Part shown: piece after piece, positions 1-6,200 of the stretch
Numbering within the stretch: the first letter of the stretch is position 1
Layout: the number at the start of each line of letters is the position of its first letter
From: Pseudomonadota bacterium
Lineage (GTDB): Bacteria > Pseudomonadota > Gammaproteobacteria > Xanthomonadales > Rhodanobacteraceae
Reading direction: 5' to 3'
DNA: 7,369 nt
NCBI GenBank assembly: GCA_021787175.1
Contig: JAJYMF010000133.1
Coordinates: 1-7,369 of the forward strand
Position numbers and translations under genes: made by a program
Notes under the pieces: generated by a model
Told to the model about the DNA's origin: nothing
The model's input: only the letters and a program-made list of their open reading frames with translations
The model's database searches: none

Positions 1-8
1 GCATCATT

Positions 9-40
9 CCCGGATTCCGCTGCGCTGCATCCGGGCTACG
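9..40. repeat. REP-like palindrome downstream of rpiA (copy A)
   Basis: An imperfect palindrome with a perfect 7-bp outer stem (CCCGGAT at 9-15, ATCCGGG at 28-34) enclosing a CGCTGCGCTGCA-type loop, followed by CTACG. The same unit recurs near 2157-2191 and, inverted, at 2239-2270, so it is a dispersed repeat and not unique sequence. It begins about 30 bases past the rpiA stop. Such extragenic palindromes often sit at transcript 3' ends, where they can stabilise mRNA or stop transcription. No T-run follows, so a classic intrinsic terminator is not supported. Confidence 0.75.
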
Positions 41-70
41 CGGTTTTCGTATCTCGATCGCAAACGGGTA

Positions 71-724
71 TCAGGGGTCGCCGCCCATCACCTGATCGCC
101 GATCAGCACCACGTCGGCGCGGCGACGCGCGAACAGGCCCACCGTCACCACGCCGGGAATCTGGTTGATCGCGCGCTCGAGGCCGAGCGGATCGCTGATG
201 CGCAGGCCGTGCACATCGAGCACCCAGTTGCCGTTGTCGGTGACCACGCCGTCGCGCCACACCGGCTGGCCGCCCAGCTTGACCAGCGCGCGCGCAACCA
301 GGCTGCGTGCCATCGGGATCACCTCGACCGGCAGCGGGAAACGGCCCAGCACCTCGACGCGCTTGCCGGCGTCGATGATGCACACGAACCGCGCCGCGGC
401 CTCGGCGATGATCTTCTCGCGCGTCAGCGCGGCGCCGCCGCCCTTGATCAGGCGGCGCTGCGGATCGCACTCGTCGGCGCCGTCGACGTACAGCGGAATG
501 TCGCCGACCGCGTTCAGGTCCAGCACTGCGATGCCGTGCGCCTCGAGCTGCCGCGTGCTCTGCTCGGAACTCGACACCGCGCCCTCGATCCGCGCCTTGC
601 GCGTGGCCAGCGCATCGATGAAGTGCGCCACCGTCGAGCCGGTGCCGACGCCGACGATCATGCCGTCTTCCACATACGCGAGCGCGGCCCGGCCGGCGCG
701 GCGTTTTTCGTCATCGCGATTCAT
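71..724 (-). CDS. rpiA: Ribose-5-phosphate isomerase A
   Basis: Interconverts ribose 5-phosphate and ribulose 5-phosphate in the non-oxidative pentose phosphate pathway; cytosolic. The 217-residue protein is full length (the E. coli enzyme is about 219). It carries the family blocks in order: GVGTGST phosphate loop (25-31), GAVSSS (48-53), YVDGADE (79-85), KGGGAALTREK (94-104), LPVEVIPMA (131-139), VTDNGN (161-166) and PGVVTVGLFA (190-199). The known active-site residues fall at the E. coli numbering: Asp81, Asp84, Lys94 and Glu103. The ATG at 724 has GGAG six bases upstream (731-734), which fixes the start. It lies 13 bases after the EVE gene and is probably co-transcribed with it. Only the last few residues (VMGGDP) differ from the usual C-terminus. 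Confidence 0.98.
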   Translation of the reverse strand: MNRDDEKRRAGRAALAYVEDGMIVGVGTGSTVAHFIDALATRKARIEGAVSSSEQSTRQLEAHGIAVLDLNAVGDIPLYVDGADECDPQRRLIKGGGAALTREKIIAEAAARFVCIIDAGKRVEVLGRFPLPVEVIPMARSLVARALVKLGGQPVWRDGVVTDNGNWVLDVHGLRISDPLGLERAINQIPGVVTVGLFARRRADVVLIGDQVMGGDP

Positions 725-737
725 GATGCTCTCCGCC

Positions 738-1187
738 TCATTCGAGGCCCAGGATGAAATCCCACTGCGCGGCGCTGACCGGCAGCACCGAGAGCCGGTT
801 GCCGCGCCGGATCAGGGCGAAGTCGACCAGCTCGGACCGGCCCTTGAGTTCGTCCAGCGCGATGGTGCGCTTGAGCGTGCGCACGTAGGCGACGTCCACC
901 AGCGACCAGCGCGGGTCGTCGCGCCGGCTGGCCTGATCGAAGTGCACGTGCTTCGGGTCGAACTGGGTGGGATCGGCATAGGCCGCCCTGGCGACCCTGG
1001 CGATGCCGACCACGCCGGGCACGGCGCAGTTGGAGTGATAGAACAGCACGCCGTCGCCCTTGCGCATCGCGCGCAGGTAGTTGCGTGCCTGGTAGTTGCG
1101 CACCCCGTCCCAGGGTTCGCGGCGCTTGCGCGCGAGATCGGCGATCGAAAACGCCTCTGGCTCGGACTTCATCAGCCAGCGCTGCAT
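738..1187 (-). CDS. EVE-domain protein (THYN1-like, putative modified-base reader)
   Basis: A single-domain EVE protein of 149 residues, the usual length. Visible hallmarks are the N-terminal WLMKSEP (4-10), WDGVRNYQARNYLR (26-39), GDGVLFYHSN (44-53), PGVVGIARV (57-65) and PxxFDPKHVHFD (73-84), then a C-terminal LSVLPVSAAQWDFIL segment. EVE folds are PUA/YTH-like, and some members bind modified cytosine in DNA; the ligand of this stand-alone bacterial form is not settled, so a nucleic-acid-binding role is inferred. The start is the ATG at 1187, with AGGAGGG at 1194-1200, six bases upstream. The start lies inside the end of fau (16-base overlap), so translation is probably coupled. A second in-frame ATG five codons later lacks this spacing. 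The position between fau and rpiA looks like ordinary Xanthomonadales synteny. Confidence 0.93.
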   Translation of the reverse strand: MQRWLMKSEPEAFSIADLARKRREPWDGVRNYQARNYLRAMRKGDGVLFYHSNCAVPGVVGIARVARAAYADPTQFDPKHVHFDQASRRDDPRWSLVDVAYVRTLKRTIALDELKGRSELVDFALIRRGNRLSVLPVSAAQWDFILGLE

Positions 1188-1810
1188 GGCGTGCCCTCCT
1201 CCGACGGCGCGCAGGCGATCAGCCCCTGCTCGGTGGCGACGTAGTCGAGCGCGACGTCCCACGGCTGCGGCGCCAGTGCCGGGTCGCCGCGCGGCACTTC
1301 CTGGAACGCATAGGCCACGCCGATCAGCAGCGGCCGCGCCGGTCGCGTGCGCTCGCGCAGGAAGGCGAAGCTGGCGTCGTAGAAGCCGCCGCCGTAGCCC
1401 AGACGCATGCCGTCGCGATCGAACGCCAGCAGCGGCAGCAGCACCGCGTCGAGGCTGGCCGGGGCCTCGTGCGCGCTGGCCGGCACGGCCGGTTCGGGAA
1501 TGCCGTAGCGATTGGCCGCCAGCGCCACGTCGTGATCCCAGCGGGCGAAGGCCAGCCGGCGCGGCGCCACGATCACCGGCAGGAAATAGCGCGCGCCGCG
1601 CGCCGCCAGCGCGGCCACGACCAGGTTCAGCGGCAGCTCGCCGGCGCTGGCCCAGTAGCCGGCGACGCGCTGCGTCGCGTCCCAGCCGGGCAGCGCGTCG
1701 AGCGCGTCGCGCACGCCGCGGGCGGCGGCGATCCGCGGCGCGGGATCGAGCGCGAGGCGCTGGGCGCGCAGGCGCTCGCGCAGCACGCGCCGGCTGGAGC
1801 TGGCATCCAC
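1172..1810 (-). CDS. fau: 5-formyltetrahydrofolate cyclo-ligase
   Basis: ATP-dependent conversion of 5-formyl-THF to 5,10-methenyl-THF, returning the storage folate to one-carbon metabolism (known as ygfA/fau in enterobacteria). The predicted 212-residue protein has the family's Arg-rich N-terminal helix (RRVLRERLRAQR, 7-18), a GYWASAGELPLN block (51-62), the LPLLAFDRDGMRLGYGGG stretch with signature GYGGGFYD (138-145), and the C-terminal EVP...WDVALDYVATE region (171-194). No ATG fits; the frame stays open upstream through the 6S RNA gene. I chose the GTG at 1810 because it gives family length, starts just before the conserved helix and has GGGGA nine bases upstream. A TTG seven codons earlier is possible. 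It lies about 33 bases after the 6S RNA, so co-transcription with ssrS is likely, as known in related bacteria. Confidence 0.93.
   Translation of the reverse strand: MDASSSRRVLRERLRAQRLALDPAPRIAAARGVRDALDALPGWDATQRVAGYWASAGELPLNLVVAALAARGARYFLPVIVAPRRLAFARWDHDVALAANRYGIPEPAVPASAHEAPASLDAVLLPLLAFDRDGMRLGYGGGFYDASFAFLRERTRPARPLLIGVAYAFQEVPRGDPALAPQPWDVALDYVATEQGLIACAPSEEGTPCSAG
1194..1200 (-). promoter_or_regulatory. Strong Shine-Dalgarno of the EVE gene inside fau
   Basis: AGGAGGG six bases before the ATG at 1187. It lies within the last codons of fau (encoding GluGluGly) and decides the EVE start over the second ATG five codons later. Confidence 0.8.
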
Positions 1811-1843
1811 GAGCGGTGGTCCCCGCGGCAAGAACGGATGGGG

Positions 1844-2034
1844 GGCGTTCTCCGCGATGCCGGTGCCCGCCAGACGACCTTGATCCCAAGGATCAGGTGG
1901 GAGGGCTGGCGTGATTTCAGGCTTTCCGCACGCGGCGGACATGCACACCATCACGAACAGGCCGACCCGGGGTCGTAAAACAGGAACAAGGCAATATGCT
2001 GGATGCGTGCTGTCGAACACCGCAGGGAACGCCT
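1844..2034 (-). ncRNA. ssrS: 6S RNA
   Basis: A roughly 190-nt RNA that folds to mimic an open sigma-70 promoter and sequesters the housekeeping RNA polymerase holoenzyme in stationary phase. Four lines support it. It lies between zapA and fau, the standard gammaproteobacterial locus. The ends pair as a long closing stem: GGCGTTCCC and GCGGTG (2033 downward) with CATCGCGG and AACGCC (to 1844), with one bulged T. The 3' half carries the conserved hairpin CCTGATCC-TTGG-GGATCAAGG, equivalent to the E. coli CCUUGAACC/GGUUCAAGG hairpin. It is followed by CGGCATCGCGGAGA, nearly identical to the E. coli 3' segment. An internal hairpin GACC-CC-GGGTC is also visible. The 5' end is set from the -10 box at 2041-2046; the ends are accurate to a few bases. 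The RNA is probably processed from a transcript that continues into fau. Confidence 0.93.
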
Positions 2035-2040
2035 GCACGC

Positions 2041-2069
2041 ATTCTAGTCCACGGCCGCGCAATTGAAAG
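2041..2069 (-). promoter_or_regulatory. Putative sigma-70 promoter of ssrS
   Basis: A TAGAAT -10 box (2046-2041, five of six to consensus) sits seven bases before the expected 6S RNA 5' end at about 2034. A weak -35 candidate, CTTTCA (2069-2064) with a 17-base spacer or TTTCAA with 16, lies upstream. A second, more distal 6S promoter, as in E. coli, was not recognisable. Confidence 0.65.
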
Positions 2070-2103
2070 CCCGTGCCCGGGCCCGCCATGCTTGCGCCCC
2101 TCT

Positions 2104-2137
2104 CCCGCCGGGAAATCCGGGAACAAACGCGCGACGA
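2104..2137. repeat. Partial REP-like unit (copy D)
   Basis: The stretch AAATCCGGGA at 2113-2122 plus the following 15 bases matches 2261-2285 at 21 of 25 positions by hand alignment. It looks like the flank and one arm of the same repeat whose other arm is degraded. It lies about 60 bases upstream of the ssrS -10 box. Confidence 0.55.
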
Positions 2138-2156
2138 TGCAGAACGTGACGACGGC

Positions 2157-2191
2157 CCCGGATTGCGGCCTGCGGCCTCCATCCGGGCTAC
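2157..2191. repeat. REP-like palindrome (copy B)
   Basis: The outer stem CCCGGAT (2157-2163) pairs perfectly with ATCCGGG (2181-2187), followed by CTAC as in copy A. The interior GCGGCCTGCGGCC differs from copy A and carries its own short repeat. The orientation is the same as copy A. Confidence 0.75.
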
Positions 2192-2209
2192 ATCACTGCT
2201 GCTTGTGAT
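2192..2209. repeat. Small inverted repeat between REP copies B and C
   Basis: ATCAC (2192-2196) and GTGAT (2205-2209) form a 5-bp stem around TGCTGCTT. It starts exactly where copy B ends, which suggests a composite element rather than two independent palindromes. Confidence 0.4.
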
Positions 2210-2238
2210 CTTCCGTACCCGCGGCGACGCCGGGCCTC

Positions 2239-2270
2239 GTAGCCCGGGTGCAGCGCAGCGAAATCCGGGA
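2239..2270. repeat. REP-like palindrome, inverted (copy C)
   Basis: GTAGCCCGGGT...ATCCGGGA is the reverse orientation of copies A and B. The 7-bp outer stem CCCGGGT/ATCCGGG holds with one G-T wobble, and the loop GCAGCGCAGCGA is the complement of the copy A loop with small changes. With copy B it makes an inverted pair spanning about 115 bases between zapA and ssrS. It begins about 30 bases past the zapA stop, the same distance as copy A from rpiA. Confidence 0.75.
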
Positions 2271-2300
2271 GCCAACCCGCGACAACGCGATCCGCGACGA

Positions 2301-2600
2301 TCAGCCCGGATCGAGCGCCGCCTGCAGGCGCTGGCGCAAGGCGGCCAGCCCCTCGCTGAGCACGCGCTCCTGCACCGCATGGCGCTGGCGCAGATCGACC
2401 AGTTCGTGGGTCAGGCTGAGTGCGGCCAGCACCGCCAGGCGGTCGAAGCCGGGCGTGCGCGAGGCGGCGCGCAGCTCGCGCATCTTGGCGTCGAGCAGCG
2501 CAGCGGCGGCCAGCAGACCCGGACGCTCCTGCTCCGAACACGCGACCAGAAACTCGCGATCGAGCAGCTTCAGCGCGACCGGCTCGCTGTCGGCGCTCAC
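2301..2600 (-). CDS. zapA: Cell division protein ZapA
   Basis: ZapA binds FtsZ and cross-links protofilaments in the Z-ring at midcell. The 99-residue product (E. coli about 109) shows the family layout. The N-terminal FtsZ-binding domain carries VALKLLDREFLVAC (8-21) and AAALLDAKMRELR (32-44). A GFDRLAVLAALSLTHEL block (51-67) follows, then a C-terminal coiled coil (68-95, heptad-like Leu/Val with Arg and Gln) used for dimer and tetramer formation. The start is the GTG at 2600, which overlaps the stop of the upstream ZapB-like gene as GTGA, so translation is probably coupled. No ATG lies near the conserved N-terminus. The order zapA, 6S RNA, fau is conserved in gammaproteobacteria and corroborates the call. 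Confidence 0.93.
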   Translation of the reverse strand: MSADSEPVALKLLDREFLVACSEQERPGLLAAAALLDAKMRELRAASRTPGFDRLAVLAALSLTHELVDLRQRHAVQERVLSEGLAALRQRLQAALDPG

Positions 2601-2830
2601 GCCGTGGAGCCCGGGTGCTCGAGCGCCTTGAGGCGCTGGATCATGGTCTCGACCCGGCTGCGCGCCTGCTCGTTGCGCGCCAGCAGGGTGGCACGCTCGC
2701 CGGCCAGCTGCTCCTGACTGGTGCGCAGGCTGCGGTTTTCCTCGTGCAGCCGGCGCTGGCTGTCGCCAAGGCGCTGGACGAGCGCATGCAGGGCCTCGAG
2801 TTCGCGCTGGATCGGATCGTCGGTGCTCAT
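2597..2830 (-). CDS. ZapB-like small coiled-coil protein (TIGR02449 type)
   Basis: A 77-residue, almost wholly helical protein with no hydrophobic segment. Residues about 6-71 form a continuous predicted coiled coil (ELEALHALVQRLGDSQRRL, then ENRSLRTSQEQLAGERATLL and RVETMIQRLKAL), rich in Glu, Gln, Arg and Leu. This is the small gene that precedes zapA in pseudomonads and xanthomonads (TIGR02449 family), often named ZapB-like. A role as a ZapA partner at the division ring is inferred from position and shape, not shown by any diagnostic motif. The ATG at 2830 lacks a good Shine-Dalgarno sequence. The gene ends in the GTGA overlap with zapA. Confidence 0.85.
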   Translation of the reverse strand: MSTDDPIQRELEALHALVQRLGDSQRRLHEENRSLRTSQEQLAGERATLLARNEQARSRVETMIQRLKALEHPGSTA

Positions 2831-2837
2831 GGGCCAA

Positions 2838-2866
2838 ACTGTAGCAGCGGACCCGGCCAGTGTGCC
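2838..2866 (-). promoter_or_regulatory. Possible promoter of the zapB-like/zapA operon
   Basis: TACAGT (2843-2838) resembles a -10 box. GGCACA (2866-2861), 17 bases further up, is a poor -35. If used, transcription would begin within one or two bases of the ATG at 2830, giving a leaderless mRNA, which would fit the missing Shine-Dalgarno. This is weak evidence from base matching only. Confidence 0.3.
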
Positions 2867-2869
2867 TTT

Positions 2870-2885
2870 CCGGCCGATGGCCGGG
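2870..2885. repeat. Short GC-rich inverted repeat
   Basis: CCGGCC (2870-2875) and GGCCGG (2879-2884) form a 6-bp stem around GAT, just upstream of the proposed zapB-like promoter. No T-run is present on either strand. Confidence 0.35.
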
Positions 2886-2900
2886 CAAGAACCGCCCTCC

Positions 2901-2930
2901 CCCTGATGCGCGGCGCTGCCAGCGTCAGGG
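2901..2930. repeat. Inverted repeat at the end of the hsdM remnant
   Basis: CCCTGATGC (2901-2909) pairs with GCGTCAGGG (2922-2930) over 9 bp including one G-T wobble, and an inner GGC/GCC can extend it. On the minus strand it begins where hsdM-like similarity fades and precedes the zapB-like promoter region. It lacks a following T-run, so it is not a standard terminator, although it could impede read-through. Confidence 0.5.
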
Positions 2931-3029
2931 TGATGTCGATCTGCCCGATTGGCTCGTGGATTCGGGCGCCTTGCCGACGAGGATGTCGCGGGCGGTGTCG
3001 ATGCGGCGCTTGGTGGCGGTGTCGAGCAT
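2915..3029 (-). pseudogene. hsdM-like 5' remnant (type I restriction-modification methylase)
   Basis: From the ATG at 3029 the frame reads MLDTATKRRIDTARDILVGK and then AP. I recognise this as the conserved opening of an N-6 DNA methylase (HsdM) family, in which TKRRIDTARDILVGKVPDPK is followed by QVEQIT. In the written frame the peptide runs off into SerThrSer-rich sequence and stops at 2925 after 34 residues. Restoring one lost base near 2957 gives GQIDITLTL, which lines up with that EQIT-type continuation, so a single-base deletion is likely. A GAGG precedes the ATG. All catalytic parts (the SAM-binding and NPPF motifs of an enzyme of about 500 residues) are absent. The identification rests on my recall of the family. 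Confidence 0.6.
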
Positions 3030-3068
3030 GACCTCGATGGCCAGATTCTTGGCTTTGCTGATACGGGC

Positions 3069-3230
3069 CTACGAGACGAACTGGTTCAGGGACACGTATG
3101 TTGAGCTGATCGTGACACCGGGTTCGAGGCGGATGTTGGCGGGCTCAGCGCCCTCGGGGAAGAAACGCCAGCCCGCGGTCTCAAGCAGCCGGTTGATCTT
3201 GATGCGGGCAGTGGCTTCCTTCGCGGACAT
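3069..3230 (-). pseudogene. hsdR-like 5' remnant (type I restriction enzyme)
   Basis: The ATG at 3230 opens a 53-codon frame beginning MSAKEATARIKINRLLETAG, followed by WRFF and, a few residues on, NIRLEP. This resembles the N-terminus of HsdR-type DEAD/DEAH helicase-nucleases (pattern KEA.ARIKIN.LLE.AGWRFF...ANI.LEP). After residue about 41 the similarity ends and the frame stops at a TAG at 3069. The nuclease core and helicase motifs of the full protein (normally about 1000 residues) are missing. It shares its frame with the hsdM-like fragment 40 bases on. GGAAAGGGA precedes the ATG, so a short peptide could still be made. By hand count the 3001-3240 segment is about 61% G+C, lower than neighbouring genes (about 73% in a zapA stretch), consistent with transferred DNA. 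Confidence 0.6.
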
Positions 3231-3277
3231 TCCCTTTCCGTCTCAGCGGCGCAGGTCAAGCGGCATGACCGGGGGTT

Positions 3278-6200
3278 TCACGACACGCCGCCCGGCGGCA
3301 GCAGGGCCGGATCCACGCGGGTGCGCAGCATCGCCAGGCAGGCCTCGGCCGGCATCGGCGGCGCGACCAGGTGCCCCTGCACCTCGTCGCAGCCCTGCTC
3401 GCGCAGGTATTCGAGCTGCTCGGCGCTCTCCACGCCCTCGGCGATCACGTTCAGGCCCAGCGAGTGCGCCATGGTGATCACGGTCGCGGTGATCGCCTCG
3501 TCGTCGGGATCGGTGGTGATGTCGCCGACGAACTCCTTGTCGATCTTGAGCGTGTCGATCGGCAGCCGCTTGAGGTAGGCGAGCGAGGAATAGCCGGTGC
3601 CGAAGTCGTCGATCGCCAGGGTCACGCCGATGGCCTTGAGCTCGCCGAGGATGCGCACCGACTGCTCGGCGTTGGCCATCACCATGCTCTCGGTCAGCTC
3701 CAGCTCGATCAGCTGCGGCGCGATGCCGTGGGTGGCGAGCACCTCGCTCAGCCGGCGCGTGAGGTCGCCGTGGACGAGCTGTCCGGCCGACAGATTGACC
3801 GCCATGGTCAACTGGGTGAGGCCCAGCGTGCGCCACTGGCGCAGGTCGGCGCAGGCGCGCTCGAGCACGAACTCGCCGATCGGGCCGATCAGGCCGATCT
3901 CCTCGGCAAGCGGGATGAACACGCCCGGCGGAATCGGACCCAGCTCGTCGCTCTGCCAGCGCAGCAGCGCCTCGACGCCGGTGACGCGGCCGTCCGACAG
4001 CGACAGCTTGGGCTGGTACACCAGGCTCAGCTCGCCGCGCTCCAGCGCGCGCCGCAGCGCGCCGATCATGGTCGCGCGCAGCCGCGCCGAGGCATCCATC
4101 GCCTCGGTGTACACCGCGAAGGTGTTGCGGCCGCGCTCCTTGGCCTGATACATCGCGGTGTCGGCGAACTTCAGCAGGTCGGTCGGCACCTGGCCGTGAT
4201 CCGGATACAGGGCGATGCCGATCGACGGCGAGATCAGGATCTCCTGACCCGTGTCGAGCTCCAGCGGCTGCACGAACGACTCCAGAATCTTGCGCGCGGC
4301 ATCTTCGCCGTCGCGGATGCTGGAAACGCCCTCCAGCACCACGGTGAACTCGTCGCCGCCCAGTCGCGCCACGGTGTCTTCCTCGCGCGCGTTCTGGCGC
4401 AGGCGGCCGCCGACCGCCTTGAGCATGCGGTCGCCGGTGGCGTGGCCGAGCGAGTCGTTGACGTGCTTGAAGCGGTCGAGATCGAGAAACAGCACCGCCA
4501 CGCGGCGGCCGCTGCGGCGCGCGCGCAGGATCGCGTGGCCGAGACGTTCGCCCAGCAGGGTGCGGTTGGGCAGGCCGGTCAGGGTGTCGTAGTTGGCCAG
4601 GTAGCGCAGCTCCTGCTCGACGCGCTTGCGCTCGGTGATGTCCGACAGCACGCCGACGAAGTGGGTGCGCACGCCCTGCGCGTCGCGCACCTCGTTGAGC
4701 TCGACCCAGCACAGGAATTCCTCGCCATCCTTGCGTCGCTGCCACAGCTCGCCGTGCCAGTGGCCCTCCTCGAGCACGCTGCGGCGGATGCGCTCGTAGA
4801 CCTCGGGCGGATGCTGGCCGCAGTTGAGGATCGCGGCGTCGCGGCCGATCGTCTCGTCTTCGCGGTAGCCGGTGATGCGGGTGAATGCCGGATTGACCGA
4901 GACGAAGCGCATCTGCAGGTCGGTGACCGTCACCGCCTCGCCCATCGAGCGGATCACCTCGGCGGCGATGCGGCGGTCGCGCTCGGCCTCGCGGCTGGCG
5001 TGGATATCGCGCGCGGTGCCGGCCAGGCGCAGGGCGTGGCGCTGGGCGTCACGTTCGACCCCCTTGCCGCGCGCCAGCACCCACACCCATTCGCCCTGCG
5101 CATTGAGCAGGCGGTGCTCGGACTCGAAATGATCGCTGCGGCCCTCGACGTGCGCGGCCAGCGCGCGCTCCACCCGCGCCAGATCGTCCGGATGCACGGC
5201 GAAATTGCGCCAGTCGTCCAGCGACAGGGTCTCCTCGCGATGGCCGCCGAGCAGATGGTCGGCGCTCATGCGGTGAACCAGGCCGCGGCGCATGTCCCAT
5301 TCCCAGAACTCGTCGCCCGAACCCCACAGCGACAGCCGCAGGCGATCCTCGCGCTCGCGCAGCTCGGCGCGGTGGCGCAGCTCGGTGCGGCGGCGGTTCC
5401 AGATCGCCGCGGCGACACCCAGCGCCAGCAGGCCGATCACCGCGGCATACAGCGCACGCATCGCCGGCGCGTCCCACCACGGCGGCGTCACCCGCAGCGC
5501 GAGCGTGGCGATCTGCGTGCCGAACACGCCGTCGTGATTGCTGCCGCGCACTTCGAAGCGGTAACGGCCGGCGTCGAGGTTGGTATAGGTGGCCTCGTGA
5601 CGGTTGCCGGCATCGACCCAGGCGCGATCGAAACCGAGCAGCCGGTACATGAAACGGTTGCGCGGCGGCGCGGTAAAATCCAGCGCGGCGAAATCCAGCC
5701 GCACCACGCCCGCCTGCTGCGGCATGTCCAGCGCGCCGCTGATGCCGGGCAGGACTTCCGCGGCGCTGCCGACGCGCACCGCCGTGATGCGCACCGGCGG
5801 GCTGTAGCGGTCTTGCCCCAATGCTCCCGGGCGCACTTCGTCCAGCCCGCGCAGGCCGCCGAAGATCAGCGTGCCGTCGGCGCGCTGCAGGCAGGCGTTG
5901 ACGTTGTATTCCAGCCCCTGCAGGCCATCGGCGACGCCGAAGGCGCGCACCTCGCCGCCGGCCAGACCGATGCGCGCGATGCCGAGGTTGGTGCTGACCC
6001 AGAGGCCGCCGTCGCCGTCTTCGAGGGCGCAGTAGATGGTCGCATCCGGCAGCTGCGCCGAGGCGGCCACGCGGGCGAAGCGCGCGCCGCGGGCATCGAC
6101 GCTGAGCAGCCGGTCCAGCCCCGACGCCGTGCCGACCCAGAGATTGCCGTCGCGGCTGGCATGCACCGTGGCCACCGCCACGTCGCTGAGGCCGCTGCGG

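Noticed and set aside
9..70. Intrinsic terminator after rpiA
   Set aside because: The palindrome is followed on the minus strand by AATGATGC and not by a T-run.
165..1244. Long plus-strand open frame opposite rpiA, the EVE gene and fau
   Set aside because: It is antisense to three clear genes and shows no family motif. Long spurious frames are expected at this G+C content.
2104..2270. CRISPR array
   Set aside because: Only a few palindromic units in mixed orientation, with no regular spacing and no cas genes in the window.
1811..2380. Upstream in-frame extension of fau reaching into zapA
   Set aside because: It crosses the entire 6S RNA and the REP cluster, has no conserved sequence and would far exceed the family length.
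738..3230. A defence island formed by the EVE protein and the hsd fragments
   Set aside because: The EVE gene is separated from the fragments by the conserved zap-ssrS-fau block, sits in ordinary synteny, and the hsd pieces are non-functional.
2860..3477. 205-codon plus-strand frame across the hsd remnant
   Set aside because: The minus-strand reading gives recognisable HsdR- and HsdM-like N-termini. The plus-strand product is Arg/Pro-rich without motifs and runs into the EAL coding region.
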